From: MR-S7 sp000400995
Lineage (GTDB): Bacteria; Pseudomonadota; Gammaproteobacteria; Burkholderiales; Burkholderiaceae_C
NCBI RefSeq assembly: GCF_045291395.1
Contig: NZ_CP152342.1
Span: 1,178,001 to 1,242,000 of the forward strand
Reading direction: 5' to 3'
DNA: 64,000 bases
A program made the translations under genes and the position numbers. The notes below the pieces were generated by a model. That model was not told where the DNA came from and did no database searches. It saw only the letters and a list, made by a program, of their open reading frames with translations. Of the stretch, positions 26,799-35,941 are shown in pieces; the stretch's first letter is position 1; every line of letters begins with the position of its first letter.

Positions 26799-29505
26799 CG
26801 CGGCCGAGCCTGCGCAGCGCCCACTTCTCCAGCTCCGCCGCCGCGAACACCCCTGCGCCCGCGAGCAGCACGCGCAGCCATTCGCCGGGCGACAGGTCGG
26901 TGGAGCCGAACACGGCCTGCAGCCACGGCGCGTGCACGAAGGCCAGTTGCAGCAGCGCGCACACGCCGATGGCCAGCAGCACCTGCGGGTTGCCCAGCAG
27001 CCCTTCGCGCGAGAGCGCGCTGCGCAGGATGTGGCGGCTGTTGAGCAGGTAGAACATCTCGGCGGCCACCACGGCGCAGACGGCCATGGTGCGCGCGGTC
27101 TCCAGGCTCGAACCGCGCCCCAGCTCCCACAGGAACAGGCCCAGCGCCGCGCAGGCCATGAGCACCGACACCATCACCACGCGCCACACGAACAGGCCCG
27201 ACAGCAGCGACTCGCGCGGGTCGCGCGGCGGGCGGCGCATCACGTCGCTCTCGGTGGGCTCGAAGGCCAGCGCCACGCCCAGCGTGCTCGACGTGACGAG
27301 GTTGATCCACAGCACCTGCGCGGCGGTGAGCGGCAGCATCAGCCCGAAGGCGATGGCGAAGAACACCACCAGCGCCTCGCCGCCGTTGGTGGGCAGCATG
27401 AACAGGATGAACTTGCGCACGTTGTCGTAGACGCCCCGGCCCTCGCGCACGGCCGCGCCCAGGGTGGCGAAGTTGTCGTCGGCCAGCACCATGGCGGCGG
27501 CGTCCTTGGCGGCCTCGGTGCCGTTCCTGCCCATGGCGACGCCTACGTCGGCGCGCTTCAATGCGGGGGCGTCGTTGACGCCGTCGCCCGTCATGGCGAC
27601 GACTTCGCCGCGCGCCTGCAGGGCCTGCACCAGGCGGATCTTGTGCTCGGGGCTGGCGCGGGCGAAGACGTCCACGCTGTCCACCACCTCGCGCAGCGCT
27701 TCGTCGTCCATCAGCTCGATCTCTGCGCCGGTGAGGGCGGGGCGGCCCAGGCCGATGCCGAGCTGCGCGCCGATGGCACGGGCGGTCTCCCCATGGTCGC
27801 CGGTGATCATCTTCACGCGCACGCCGGCCGCGTGGCATTCGGCCACGGCGGCCATGGCCTCGGGGCGCGGCGGGTCCATGCTGCCCAGCAGCCCGAGCAG
27901 CGTGAAGCCGCCTTCCATGTCGGCAAAGTCCAGTGCGTGCTGCCGGGCAGGAACGCGCCTGGCGGCGATGGCCAGCACGCGCAGCGCGCGCGCTGCGCAG
28001 TCGTTGGCGGCGCGGCGCCAGTAGTCGTGGTCCAGCGGCTCGCAGCCTTGCCCGCTGTGCTGTGTGTTGCACATGTCCAGCACGCGCTCGGGCGCGCCCT
28101 TGACCAGGATGAGCGCGTGGCCCGCGTGGTCGTGGTGCAGCGTGGCCATGAAGCGGTGCTCGGACTCGAACGGGATCGCGTCGATGCGCGGTAGCGCCGC
28201 GTGCGTGGCCGGGCCGTCGAGCCCGGCCTTGAGGGCGAAGGCGAGCAGCGCGCCCTCGGTCGGGTCGCCCGTGAGCTGCCAGCCCTCGGCGCCCTGGTGC
28301 AGCGCGGCGTCGTTGCACAGCAGCGCCACGCGGGCCATGCATTGCAGCGTGGGGTGCTCGGCGGGCGGCACGGCCGCGCCGCCCACGTGGAAGCCGCCCT
28401 GCGGCGCGTAGCCGCTGCCGGTCACGTCGTAGACGTGGCTGGCGGTCACCACGCGCTGCACCGTCATCTCGTTGCAGGTAAGGGTGCCGGTCTTGTCCGA
28501 GCAGATCACGGTGACCGAGCCCAGCGTCTCCACCGCCGGCAGGCGGCGGATGATGGCGCGGTGCTGCGCCATGCGGCGCACGCCCAGCGCCAGCGTGATG
28601 GTCATGATGGCGGGCAGCCCCTCGGGGATGGCCGATGCGGCCAGCGCCACGGCCATCATGAACATGTCGGCCGGCGCCTGCCCGCGCCAGAGCACGCCGA
28701 TGGCGAAGGTGGCGGCCACGAACAGCAGGATGGCCAATGCCAGCCAGCGGCTGAAGCGCGCGATCTGGCGCAGCAGCGGCGTGGTGCCCGTTTCCACCTG
28801 CGCCAGCAGCGCGCTGATGCGGCCCAGCTCGGTGTGCGAGCCGGTGGCCACTACCACGCCCGTGGCCGTGCCCGCGGCCACCAGCGTGCCCGAATAGAGC
28901 ATGCCGTGGCGGTCGCCCAGCGGCGCGTCCCCGGCCACGGGGGCGTCGTTCTTGTCGCTGGGCACGGATTCGCCGGTCAGCACCGCCTCGTCGGCGCGCA
29001 GGCTCCTGGCCGAGACGATGCGCAGGTCGGCCGGCACCTTGTCGCCGGAGGCCAGCAGCACGATGTCGCCCGGCACGAGCTGCGCGGCGGCGACCAGTTG
29101 CCGCTCGCCGCCGCGCAGCACCGTGGCCTGCGGCGAGAGCATGCGGCGGATGGCGTCCAGCGCCGACTCGGCCTTGCCCTCCTGCACGAAGCCGATGAGG
29201 GCGTTGATGACCACCGCGCCCAGCAGCACGCCGGTGTCGATCCAGTGCCCCAGCCCGGCGGTGACGGCGGCCGACACCAGCATCACGTAGATCAGCACGT
29301 TGTGGAACTGCGCCAGCAGCCGCAGCCATGCGGGCCGGCGCGGCGGCGCGGGCAGGCGGTTGGGGCCGTGCACGGACAGGCGCCGCGCGGCCTCGGCGTG
29401 CGGCAGGCCGTGCTGCGCGTCGGTGGCCAGGCGCTCGGCGGCGGCGCCGGCGGGCAGGGCGTGCCAGGGGGTGTCGCTGTGTCCGGTCGGTGGTGTCGAT
29501 GGCAT
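26770..29505 (-). CDS. Cation-transporting P-type ATPase (P2 type, Ca2+-ATPase-like)
   Basis: A 911-residue ATP-driven cation pump. It has an N-terminal cation-ATPase domain (WHALPAGAAAERLATDAQHGL), actuator-domain TGES in VLTGESVPSDKND, the phosphorylation motif CSDKTGTLTCNEMTV with Asp337, the nucleotide-binding KGAPERVLDMC, the hinge MTGDGVNDAPALKRADVGVAMG, and about six C-terminal helices including LWINLVTSSTLGVALAFEPTE. The P2-type layout fits Ca2+ or another divalent or monovalent cation; selectivity cannot be read reliably. An in-frame ATG 13 codons upstream (29544) is possible but starts an Arg-rich tail with no family match. Confidence 0.86.
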   Translation of the reverse strand: MPSTPPTGHSDTPWHALPAGAAAERLATDAQHGLPHAEAARRLSVHGPNRLPAPPRRPAWLRLLAQFHNVLIYVMLVSAAVTAGLGHWIDTGVLLGAVVINALIGFVQEGKAESALDAIRRMLSPQATVLRGGERQLVAAAQLVPGDIVLLASGDKVPADLRIVSARSLRADEAVLTGESVPSDKNDAPVAGDAPLGDRHGMLYSGTLVAAGTATGVVVATGSHTELGRISALLAQVETGTTPLLRQIARFSRWLALAILLFVAATFAIGVLWRGQAPADMFMMAVALAASAIPEGLPAIMTITLALGVRRMAQHRAIIRRLPAVETLGSVTVICSDKTGTLTCNEMTVQRVVTASHVYDVTGSGYAPQGGFHVGGAAVPPAEHPTLQCMARVALLCNDAALHQGAEGWQLTGDPTEGALLAFALKAGLDGPATHAALPRIDAIPFESEHRFMATLHHDHAGHALILVKGAPERVLDMCNTQHSGQGCEPLDHDYWRRAANDCAARALRVLAIAARRVPARQHALDFADMEGGFTLLGLLGSMDPPRPEAMAAVAECHAAGVRVKMITGDHGETARAIGAQLGIGLGRPALTGAEIELMDDEALREVVDSVDVFARASPEHKIRLVQALQARGEVVAMTGDGVNDAPALKRADVGVAMGRNGTEAAKDAAAMVLADDNFATLGAAVREGRGVYDNVRKFILFMLPTNGGEALVVFFAIAFGLMLPLTAAQVLWINLVTSSTLGVALAFEPTESDVMRRPPRDPRESLLSGLFVWRVVMVSVLMACAALGLFLWELGRGSSLETARTMAVCAVVAAEMFYLLNSRHILRSALSREGLLGNPQVLLAIGVCALLQLAFVHAPWLQAVFGSTDLSPGEWLRVLLAGAGVFAAAELEKWALRRLGRATPATGTAR

Positions 29506-29649
29506 GCGGTGGCCGCGTGCCCGGCGTTGCGCGCGCCAGGCCACGCGGGTGGTGGAGGGCGGAGCGGCCCAGTCTAGGGCGCGGCGCCGGGCGGCGCGGC
29601 AATGCCCCAGGGCGCGGGGCGGGAAACCGCCGCCCTCACACGCCGCATG

Positions 29650-29716
29650 CTGCTGAATTGATAGCTGCTAGCGCTTTCTGGATAAGCGCTGCAGCCGTTT
29701 TTGATTCACATCAAAA
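29650..29716. repeat. Palindromic repeat between the P-type ATPase and hydrolase genes
   Basis: TTGATAGCTGCTAGCGCTTT then CTGGATAAGCGCTGCAGCCG, followed by TTTTTGATTCACATCAAAAA, which holds its own small dyad. It is one of the best-preserved copies. It ends at the stop of the hydrolase gene. Confidence 0.8.
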
Positions 29717-30512
29717 AATCGCGCAATGCGAACAGCGTGGCGTCGGGCGCCTCGCTCATCTGGTGGTGGCCCACGGGCAGGTGCGCCACCTTCACGGGCA
29801 CGCCGGCGGAGCGCGCGGCCTGGATCAGGCCCTGAGCGGCCTTGGGCGGCGTCATCTGGTCCTGCGTGCCCAGCGCGAACAGCACGGGGCACTGCAGCGC
29901 GGCGGCGGCCTGTTCGCCGCCGGCATAGCTGTCGCAGGCCACGAAGCCGCGGTGGAACACGTTGACCTGCGGGTTGCTGCGCAGCACGCGCCGGCCCAGC
30001 GCCATGCCCGCGCCGTAGACCCAGAAGCCCGCGCCGGAGGGCGGCGCGAGCGTGCTGCGCGAGAACACGTTGACCATCTTGAGCGCCTTTTCGGGCGCGT
30101 TCAGCGCGGCGTCGATGAGCGCGGGCGACACCTTCATCGGGAACGCCGTGCCCACCAGCGCCAGGTGGCTCACGCGCGCGCCCAGGCGGCTGGCGGCTTC
30201 CAGCGCGATCAGCGAGCCCCAGCTGTGGCCCACGAGCGCGGCGCGGTCGATGTGCAGCGCATCGAGCAGCGCGGCGATGAAGTCCGCCGCCTGCTCCACG
30301 CTGGCGGGCGCCTCGCCGGCGCTGGCGCTGTGGCCGGGCAGGTCCACGGCCAGCACGTTCCAGCCGTGGTGGGCCAGGTAGCGGCTCTGCCAGCCCCAGA
30401 CGCTATGGTCATTGAGCACGCCGTGGATGAGCACGACGGTGGGCTTGGCCGCGTCGAAAGGCTTGCCGCCGGTGTAGCAGAAGGTGCGGGCGCCGTTGAC
30501 TTCGATGTACAT
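29706..30512 (-). CDS. Alpha/beta-fold hydrolase
   Basis: A 268-residue hydrolase. PTVVLIHGVLNDHSVW gives the oxyanion hole, ALVGHSWGS the nucleophile Ser, ALGTQDQMTP the acid loop and LPVGHHQMSE the catalytic His. No signal peptide. Its ATG overlaps the stop of metY by one base (TGATG), so it is translationally coupled to a sulfhydrylase. That pairing suggests a homoserine-ester or thioester function, but nothing in the sequence proves it; HTS/MetX-type acyltransferases share the fold but are longer. Confidence 0.78.
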   Translation of the reverse strand: MYIEVNGARTFCYTGGKPFDAAKPTVVLIHGVLNDHSVWGWQSRYLAHHGWNVLAVDLPGHSASAGEAPASVEQAADFIAALLDALHIDRAALVGHSWGSLIALEAASRLGARVSHLALVGTAFPMKVSPALIDAALNAPEKALKMVNVFSRSTLAPPSGAGFWVYGAGMALGRRVLRSNPQVNVFHRGFVACDSYAGGEQAAAALQCPVLFALGTQDQMTPPKAAQGLIQAARSAGVPVKVAHLPVGHHQMSEAPDATLFALRDFLM

Positions 30513-31825
30513 CAGGCACCTGCCTTTTCTGCTGCTTTTTCCGCGGCCTTGAGTGCGCGCTGCAGGTCGTCGATCAGGTCGTCGGCATCTTCCAGGCCGA
30601 TCGACAGGCGGATGGTGCCCTGGCCGATGCCGCCCGCCGCCAGCGCCTCGTCGCTCATGCGGAAGTGCGTGGTGCTGGCCGGGTGGATCACCAGCGAGCG
30701 GCAGTCGCCCACGTTGGCGAGGTGGCTGAACACCTTGAGCGTCTCGATGAACTTCTTGCCCTGCGCACGGTCGCCCTTGAGGTCGAAGCTGAACACCGAG
30801 CCCGCGCCGCGCGGCAGCAGCTTGCGCGCGAGCGCGTGGCTGGGGTGCGATGCGAGCAGCGGGTGGCCCACGCGCGCCACGAACGGGTGGCTGGCGAGGA
30901 ACTGCACCACCTTCTCGGTGTTGCGCACGTGGCGCTCCATGCGCAGCGGCAGCGTCTCGATGCCCTGCAGGATCAGCCAGGCCGTGTGCGGGCTCATGCA
31001 GGCGCCGAAGTCGCGCAGGCCCTCGCGGCGCGCGCGCAGCAGGAAGGCGCCCACCGTGGATTCTTCGCTGAACACCATGTTGTGGAAGCCTTCGTAGGCC
31101 TGCGTCAGCTCGGGGAAGCGCCCCGAGCCTTCCCAGTCGAAGCTGCCGCCGTCCACCAGCACGCCGCCGATCACGGTGCCGTGGCCGGAGAGGAACTTGG
31201 TGGCCGAGTGGTAGACCAGGTCGGCCCCGTGCGCGAAGGGCTGTATGAGCCAGGGCGAGGTGAGGGTGGAGTCCACCAGCAGCGGCACGCCGGCCTCGTG
31301 CGCGATCTGCGCCACCGTGGGGATGTCCAGCACCTCCAGGCCCGGGTTGCCCACGGTTTCGCCGAAGAACAGGCGCGTCTCGGGCCGCACCGCCGCACGC
31401 CAGCCGTCGATGTCGCCCGGCTTGACGAAGGTGGTCTCGATGCCGAAGCGGCGCAGCGTGTAGTGCAGCAGGTTCTGCGACCCGCCATAGAGCGCGGTGC
31501 TGGCCACGATGTGCCCGCCCGCGCCCATCAGCGTGCTGACCGCCAGGTGCAGCGCCGCCTGGCCGCTGGCCACGGCGATGGCCCCCACGCCGCCTTCGAG
31601 CGCGGCCACGCGCTGCTCCAGCACCGCGTTGGTGGGGTTGCTGATGCGGCTGTAGACGTGGCCGGGGCGCTCCAGGTTGAACAGGGCCGCGGCGTGGTCG
31701 CTCGACTCGAACACGAACGAGGTGCTCAGGTGGATCGGCACGGCGCGCGCTCCGGTGGCGGGGTCCGGCTGCGCGCCCGCGTGCAGCGCGAGCGTGTCGA
31801 AGCCGGGGTCGGAATATCCGGGCAT
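30512..31825 (-). CDS. metY: O-acetylhomoserine/O-succinylhomoserine sulfhydrylase family enzyme
   Basis: A 437-residue PLP enzyme of the Cys/Met metabolism family. It opens DPGFDTLALHAGAQPDPATG, has the PLP-binding region YGGSQNLLHYTLRRFGI, and the Schiff-base Lys in YHSATKFLSGHG. The long insertion around VGHPLLASHPSHALARKLLP and total length fit MetY (O-acetylhomoserine plus sulfide to homocysteine) rather than the shorter MetB/MetZ. The start at 31825 is chosen because GGAG lies 6 bases before it; an ATG at 31858 would add 11 residues. The gene is divergent from the CBS protein. Confidence 0.88.
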   Translation of the reverse strand: MPGYSDPGFDTLALHAGAQPDPATGARAVPIHLSTSFVFESSDHAAALFNLERPGHVYSRISNPTNAVLEQRVAALEGGVGAIAVASGQAALHLAVSTLMGAGGHIVASTALYGGSQNLLHYTLRRFGIETTFVKPGDIDGWRAAVRPETRLFFGETVGNPGLEVLDIPTVAQIAHEAGVPLLVDSTLTSPWLIQPFAHGADLVYHSATKFLSGHGTVIGGVLVDGGSFDWEGSGRFPELTQAYEGFHNMVFSEESTVGAFLLRARREGLRDFGACMSPHTAWLILQGIETLPLRMERHVRNTEKVVQFLASHPFVARVGHPLLASHPSHALARKLLPRGAGSVFSFDLKGDRAQGKKFIETLKVFSHLANVGDCRSLVIHPASTTHFRMSDEALAAGGIGQGTIRLSIGLEDADDLIDDLQRALKAAEKAAEKAGA

Positions 31826-31924
31826 CCATGTCTCCAAAGTGGTGAATTCGTGCGCCATTGTGGGGGATTTGTGGGCTATATTTTCCGGAGCACCGCTATA
31901 CCGAGTACGAGAGAGACACATCCC

Positions 31925-32383
31925 ATGAAAGTCAGCGACATCCTGCGCGTCAAAGGCAACACCCTCTACACCGTCACCCCCGACGAACCGCTGGCGCGCG
32001 CGCTGGAGACCATGGCCGAGAAGGACATCGGCTCGCTCGTGGTGATGGAGCACGGCGACCTGGTGGGCATGCTCACCTTCCGCGAGGTGATCCAACTGCT
32101 GGTCAGGAGCGGCGGCAGCGTGGGCACCACGCTGGTGCGCACGGCGATGGACGACGCGCCGCTGACCTGCACCATGGAGACCGACATGGACGAGGTGCGC
32201 CGCATGATGCTGGGCCGCCATGCGCGCTACATGCCGGTGATGGACCAGCGCATGCTCATGGGTGTGATCAGCTTCTACGACGTGGCCAAGGCCGTCGTGG
32301 ACGCGCAGAACTTCGAGAACAGGATGCTCAAGGCCTACATCCGCGACTGGCCGGAGGAAAAGGAAGCGCCCTCCGCGAGCTGA
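31925..32383 (+). CDS. Tandem CBS-domain protein
   Basis: A 152-residue protein that is almost entirely two CBS motifs: VSDILRVKGNTLYTVTPDEP...DIGSLVVMEHGDLVGMLTFREVIQLL, then VRTAMDDAPLTCTMETDMDEV...ARYMPVMDQRMLMGVISFYDVAKAV. Such pairs bind adenosine nucleotides and regulate partner proteins. The C-terminal tail (IRDWPEEKEAPSAS) is charged. It is divergent from metY and followed by a palindromic repeat, so it is probably monocistronic. No partner is evident. Confidence 0.82.
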   Translation: MKVSDILRVKGNTLYTVTPDEPLARALETMAEKDIGSLVVMEHGDLVGMLTFREVIQLLVRSGGSVGTTLVRTAMDDAPLTCTMETDMDEVRRMMLGRHARYMPVMDQRMLMGVISFYDVAKAVVDAQNFENRMLKAYIRDWPEEKEAPSAS

Positions 32384-32399
32384 TCGCGCAATAAGCGTC

Positions 32400-32446
32400 G
32401 AAACGGCTGCCAGCGCTTGCTGTACAAGCGCTGGCAGCTCTTTTTG
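32400..32446. repeat. Palindromic repeat after the CBS gene
   Basis: AACGGCTGCCAGCGCTTGCT then GTACAAGCGCTGGCAGCTCT and TTTTGGGG: an almost perfect 15-bp stem (GCTGCCAGCGCTTG / CAAGCGCTGGCAGC) with a short loop and a T5 tail. It would work as an intrinsic terminator for the CBS gene. Confidence 0.82.
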
Positions 32447-32462
32447 GGGAGCACAAGCAGGC

Positions 32463-34223
32463 ATGGGCAGCAACAGATTCATCCACGGGGCGGCATGGGC
32501 GCTTTGCCTGTCGCTGATCGCGGGCTGCGGCTCCAGCGCGCCGCCGCCGCTCATGGACATCGCCGTGATCGGCTTCAACGACTTCCACGGCCAGCTGGAG
32601 CCGCCGCGCCAGGCCGTGCCCGTGCCCGCGGCCACCGGCGCCGCGCAGGTGCCGGCGGGCGGGGCGGCCTACTTCGCCAGCGCCATCGCTGCGCTCAAGG
32701 CGCGCCACCCGCACCACGCGGTGGTGTCGGCGGGTGACATGGTGGGCGCGTCGCCGCTGGTGTCGGCGCTGTTCCTCGACGAGCCCACGGTGGAGGCGTT
32801 CAACGCCATCGGCATCGACTTCCACGCCGCGGGCAACCACGAGTTCGACCGGGGCTGGCGCGAGCTGCTGCGCCTGCAGCACGGCGGCTGCGACAAGCAC
32901 ACCCTGCGCGAGCCGTGCCAGATCAGCCGGCCCTTCGCGGGCGCCGGCTTTCCCATCCTCACCGCCAACACCCTGCAAGAGGACGGCCGCCCGCTGCTGC
33001 CCGCCACCGGCATCAAGCGCTTCACCGAGCGCGGCGCCACGGTCACCGTGGGCTTCATCGGCCTGACGCTGCGCACCACGCCCACCATGGTCACGCCCGC
33101 CGGCGTGGCGGGCCTGCGCTTCGCCGACGAGGCCGAGACGGCCAATGCGCTCATCCCGCTGCTGCGCGCGCAGGGCGCGGACGTGATCGTGGCCGTGATC
33201 CACGAAGGCGGCAGTACCACCGCGCCCGTCACCGAGCCGGGCTGCGAAGGCCTGAGCGGCGACATCGTGCCCATCCTGCAGCGCCTGAGCCCCGAGGTGG
33301 ACGTGGTCGTCTCGGGCCACACGCACCGGGCCTACATCTGCGACTACGGCCGCGTCGATCCCGCGCGCCCCTTCCTGCTCACCAGCGCGGGCGTCTACGG
33401 CACGCTGCTCACCGAGATCCGCCTGGCCGTGGACACGCGCACGCGCCGCGTGGCGCGCAAGAGCGCGCGCCAGGTCATCGTGCAGGGCGAGGCGTTCACG
33501 GGCGCGCAGGGGCGGGTGGCGCTGCACCCCGGCTTTCCCGTGTTCGCGCCCGATGCGGGCGTGGCGAGCCTGGTGGAGCGCTACCGCGCCGCCGCCGCGC
33601 CGCTCGTGCAGCGGCCCGTGGGGCAGGCCGGCGGGCCCTTCCTGCGCCAGCAACTGCCCTCGGGCGAGTCGGTGCTGGGCAACCTGATTGCCGACGCGCA
33701 ACTGGCCGCCACGCGCGCGCCCGAGCGCGGCGGGGCGCAGATCTCCTTCATGAACCCCGGCGGCGTGCGCGCCGACCTGGTGCCCGATGAACAGGGGCTG
33801 GTGCGCTACGGCCAGCTCTTCGCCGTGCAGCCCTTCGGCAACAGCCTGGAGGTGCGCAGCTACAGCGGCGCGCAGCTGCGCGAGATCCTGGAGCAGCAGT
33901 TCGACAGCGGCACCAACACCGTGCAGCGCCCGCGCGTGCTGTCGGTGTCCGAGGGCTTCGGCTACCGCTACGACCTCTCGCGCCCGCGCGGCGAGCGCGT
34001 GTCCGGCCTCACGCTGCACGGCGCGCCCATCGCGCCGGGCGACACGCTGCGCGTGGTCGTCAGCAGCTACCTGGCCTCGGGCGGCGACAACTTCACCATG
34101 TTCACCGAGGGGCGCGACGCGGTGGGCGGCGGGCAGGACCTGGATGCGCTGGAGGACTACTTCCGCACGCACAGCCCCGTGGCGCCGCCGGGCGCGGGCC
34201 GCATCGTGCGCGCCGGTTCTTGA
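32463..34223 (+). CDS. 5'-nucleotidase / metallophosphatase lipoprotein
   Basis: A 586-residue exported enzyme. LSLIAGC gives a lipobox (Cys22). The metallophosphoesterase domain has IAVIGFNDFHGQLEPP, SAGDMVGASPLVSALFLDEPT, AAGNHEFDRGW and VVVSGHTHRAYIC, which are the dimetal ligands. The C-terminal 5'-nucleotidase domain (about 370-560) has FMNPGGVRADLV and a substrate-stacking region (SSYLASGGDNF). It dephosphorylates extracellular nucleotides, or related phosphoesters, for salvage. It sits between two palindromic repeats and is likely a single transcription unit. Confidence 0.86.
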   Translation: MGSNRFIHGAAWALCLSLIAGCGSSAPPPLMDIAVIGFNDFHGQLEPPRQAVPVPAATGAAQVPAGGAAYFASAIAALKARHPHHAVVSAGDMVGASPLVSALFLDEPTVEAFNAIGIDFHAAGNHEFDRGWRELLRLQHGGCDKHTLREPCQISRPFAGAGFPILTANTLQEDGRPLLPATGIKRFTERGATVTVGFIGLTLRTTPTMVTPAGVAGLRFADEAETANALIPLLRAQGADVIVAVIHEGGSTTAPVTEPGCEGLSGDIVPILQRLSPEVDVVVSGHTHRAYICDYGRVDPARPFLLTSAGVYGTLLTEIRLAVDTRTRRVARKSARQVIVQGEAFTGAQGRVALHPGFPVFAPDAGVASLVERYRAAAAPLVQRPVGQAGGPFLRQQLPSGESVLGNLIADAQLAATRAPERGGAQISFMNPGGVRADLVPDEQGLVRYGQLFAVQPFGNSLEVRSYSGAQLREILEQQFDSGTNTVQRPRVLSVSEGFGYRYDLSRPRGERVSGLTLHGAPIAPGDTLRVVVSSYLASGGDNFTMFTEGRDAVGGGQDLDALEDYFRTHSPVAPPGAGRIVRAGS

Positions 34224-34276
34224 ATGAAAAAGGGCTGTAGCGCTTGTCCTGCAAGCGCGAGCAGCTCTTTTTTTAG
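34223..34276. repeat. Palindromic repeat between the nucleotidase gene and aroC
   Basis: GAATGAAAAAGGGCTGTAGC then GCTTGTCCTGCAAGCGCGAG and CAGCTCTTTTTTT: the repeat core with an A-rich left flank and a T7 right flank. It begins at the nucleotidase stop codon and can act as its terminator. The adjacent GATAAT at 34293-34298 is a possible -10 for aroC. Confidence 0.78.
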
Positions 34277-34309
34277 TAGTGTGAGCCGCTCTGGGATAAT
34301 CGCGCCCCT

Positions 34310-35404
34310 ATGAGCGGCAACACACTTGGCACCCTTTTTTGCGTCACCAACTTCGGTGAATCCCACGGCCCGGCGGTCGGCTGCGTGATCGACGGCTGCC
34401 CGCCCGGCATGCAGCTTTCCGAGGCCGACATCCAGGCCGACCTCGACCGCCGCCGCCCCGGCACCAGCCGCCACGTCACCCAGCGCAACGAGCCCGACGC
34501 GGTGGAAATCCTCTCGGGCGTCTACGAGGGCAAGACCACCGGCACGCCGATCGCGCTGCTGATCCGCAACCAGGACCAGCGCAGCAAGGATTACTCGAAC
34601 ATCGCGCAGAGCTTCCGCCCCGGCCATGCCGACTACACCTACTGGCACAAGTTCGGCATCCGCGACCCGCGCGGCGGCGGCCGCTCGTCGGCGCGCCTGA
34701 CGGCGCCCACCGTGGCGGCGGGCGCCGTGGCCAAGAAGTGGCTGGCCGAGAAGTTCGGCACCCGGTTCCGCGCCTGCATGACGCAGATCGGCGAGTTGCC
34801 GATTCCCTTCGAGGGCTGGGAGCACGTGCCGCACAACCCCTTCTTCGCCCCCGTGGCCGACGTGCAGGCCTACGAGGACTACATGGACGCATTGCGCAAG
34901 GCGGGCGACTCCTGCGGCGCGCGCATCCGCGTGCAGGCCACGGGCGTGCCCGTGGGCCTGGGCGAGCCGCTCTACGACAAGCTGGACGCCGACATCGCCC
35001 ACGTGATGATGGGCCTGAACGCGGTGAAGGGCGTGGAGATCGGCGCGGGCTTCGCCAGCGTGGCGCAGCGCGGCACCACGCACGGCGATTCGCTCACGCC
35101 CCGGGGCTTCGCGAGCAACAACGCGGGCGGCATCCTGGGCGGCATCAGCTCGGGGCAGGACATCGAGGTCAGCCTCGCCATCAAGCCCACCAGTTCCATC
35201 ATCAGCCCGCGCGAGTCCATCGACATCCACGGCCAGAGCACCGAGGTCGTCACCAAGGGCCGCCACGACCCCTGCGTGGGCATCCGCGCCGCACCCATCG
35301 CCGAGGCGCTGCTGGCCCTGGTGCTCATGGACCACGCGCTGCGCCACCGCGCGCAGTGCGGCGACGTGGCGCAGCCAGTGCCGCCGATTCCGGCCAGCAT
35401 TTGA
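34310..35404 (+). CDS. aroC: Chorismate synthase
   Basis: A 364-residue enzyme that makes chorismate from EPSP in the last step of the shikimate pathway, using reduced FMN. Signatures are FGESHGPAVGCVIDGCPPG at the N-terminus, RRRPGTSRHVTQRNEPD, DYSNIAQSFRPGHADYTYWHKF, RDPRGGGRSSARLTAPTVAAG and the C-terminal GRHDPCVGIRAAPIAEALLALVL. Full length. It stands alone between two palindromic repeats, so it is transcribed as a single gene. Confidence 0.95.
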   Translation: MSGNTLGTLFCVTNFGESHGPAVGCVIDGCPPGMQLSEADIQADLDRRRPGTSRHVTQRNEPDAVEILSGVYEGKTTGTPIALLIRNQDQRSKDYSNIAQSFRPGHADYTYWHKFGIRDPRGGGRSSARLTAPTVAAGAVAKKWLAEKFGTRFRACMTQIGELPIPFEGWEHVPHNPFFAPVADVQAYEDYMDALRKAGDSCGARIRVQATGVPVGLGEPLYDKLDADIAHVMMGLNAVKGVEIGAGFASVAQRGTTHGDSLTPRGFASNNAGGILGGISSGQDIEVSLAIKPTSSIISPRESIDIHGQSTEVVTKGRHDPCVGIRAAPIAEALLALVLMDHALRHRAQCGDVAQPVPPIPASI

Positions 35405-35455
35405 ATGAAAAAGGGCTCCAGCGCTTGCCAGCCAAGCGCTGGCAGCTATGAATGA
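35403..35455. repeat. Palindromic repeat between convergent aroC and nrdR
   Basis: GAATGAAAAAGGGCTCCAGC then GCTTGCCAGCCAAGCGCTGG, followed by CAGCTATGAATGAAGG. The GAATGAA flank is repeated at both ends. It lies between two convergent 3' ends and may terminate both. Confidence 0.8.
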
Positions 35456-35467
35456 AGGAGCGCGGGG

Positions 35468-35917
35468 CTACTTGCGCACTTCGTCGACGAGCGCACGGAA
35501 CTCGTCGATGTCCTCGAAGCTGCGGTAGACGCTGGCATAGCGCACGTAGGCCACCTTGTCGAGCTTCTTCAATTCGCGCATCACCAGCTCGCCGATGCGG
35601 CTGGAGAGTACCTCGCGCTGCGCGAGGTTGAGCAGCTTTTCCTCGATGCGCTCGATGGCGCTGTCGATCTGCGTGGTGCTCACCGGGCGCTTGCGCAGCG
35701 CCAGGTTGAACGAGTCGAGCAGCTTGCTGCGGTCGTATTCCACGCGGCGGCCGTCCTTCTTGACGATGGCAGGGAAGTTGACTTCCGGCCGCTCATAGGT
35801 GGTGAAGCGCTTGTCGCAGGCGCTGCAGCGGCGCCGGCGCCGCACGAAGTCCCCGTCCTCGGACACGCGGGTTTCGGCCACCTGGGTGTCCGGGTGGCCG
35901 CAGAAAGGGCACTTCAT
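35468..35917 (-). CDS. nrdR: Transcriptional repressor NrdR
   Basis: A 149-residue regulator of ribonucleotide reductase genes. The N-terminal zinc ribbon is MKCPFCGHPDTQV...RRRRRCSACDKRFTTYER, followed by the ATP-cone domain (FPAIVKKDGRRVEYDRSKLLDSF... to YVRYASVYRSF). It senses dATP/ATP and binds NrdR boxes. It is 24 bp downstream of glyA on the same strand, forming the glyA-nrdR pair common in betaproteobacteria, and is therefore under the glyA riboswitch if transcription reads through. Confidence 0.95.
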   Translation of the reverse strand: MKCPFCGHPDTQVAETRVSEDGDFVRRRRRCSACDKRFTTYERPEVNFPAIVKKDGRRVEYDRSKLLDSFNLALRKRPVSTTQIDSAIERIEEKLLNLAQREVLSSRIGELVMRELKKLDKVAYVRYASVYRSFEDIDEFRALVDEVRK

Positions 35918-35941
35918 GGCGGCGGGGCGTCGGGCGCCGGG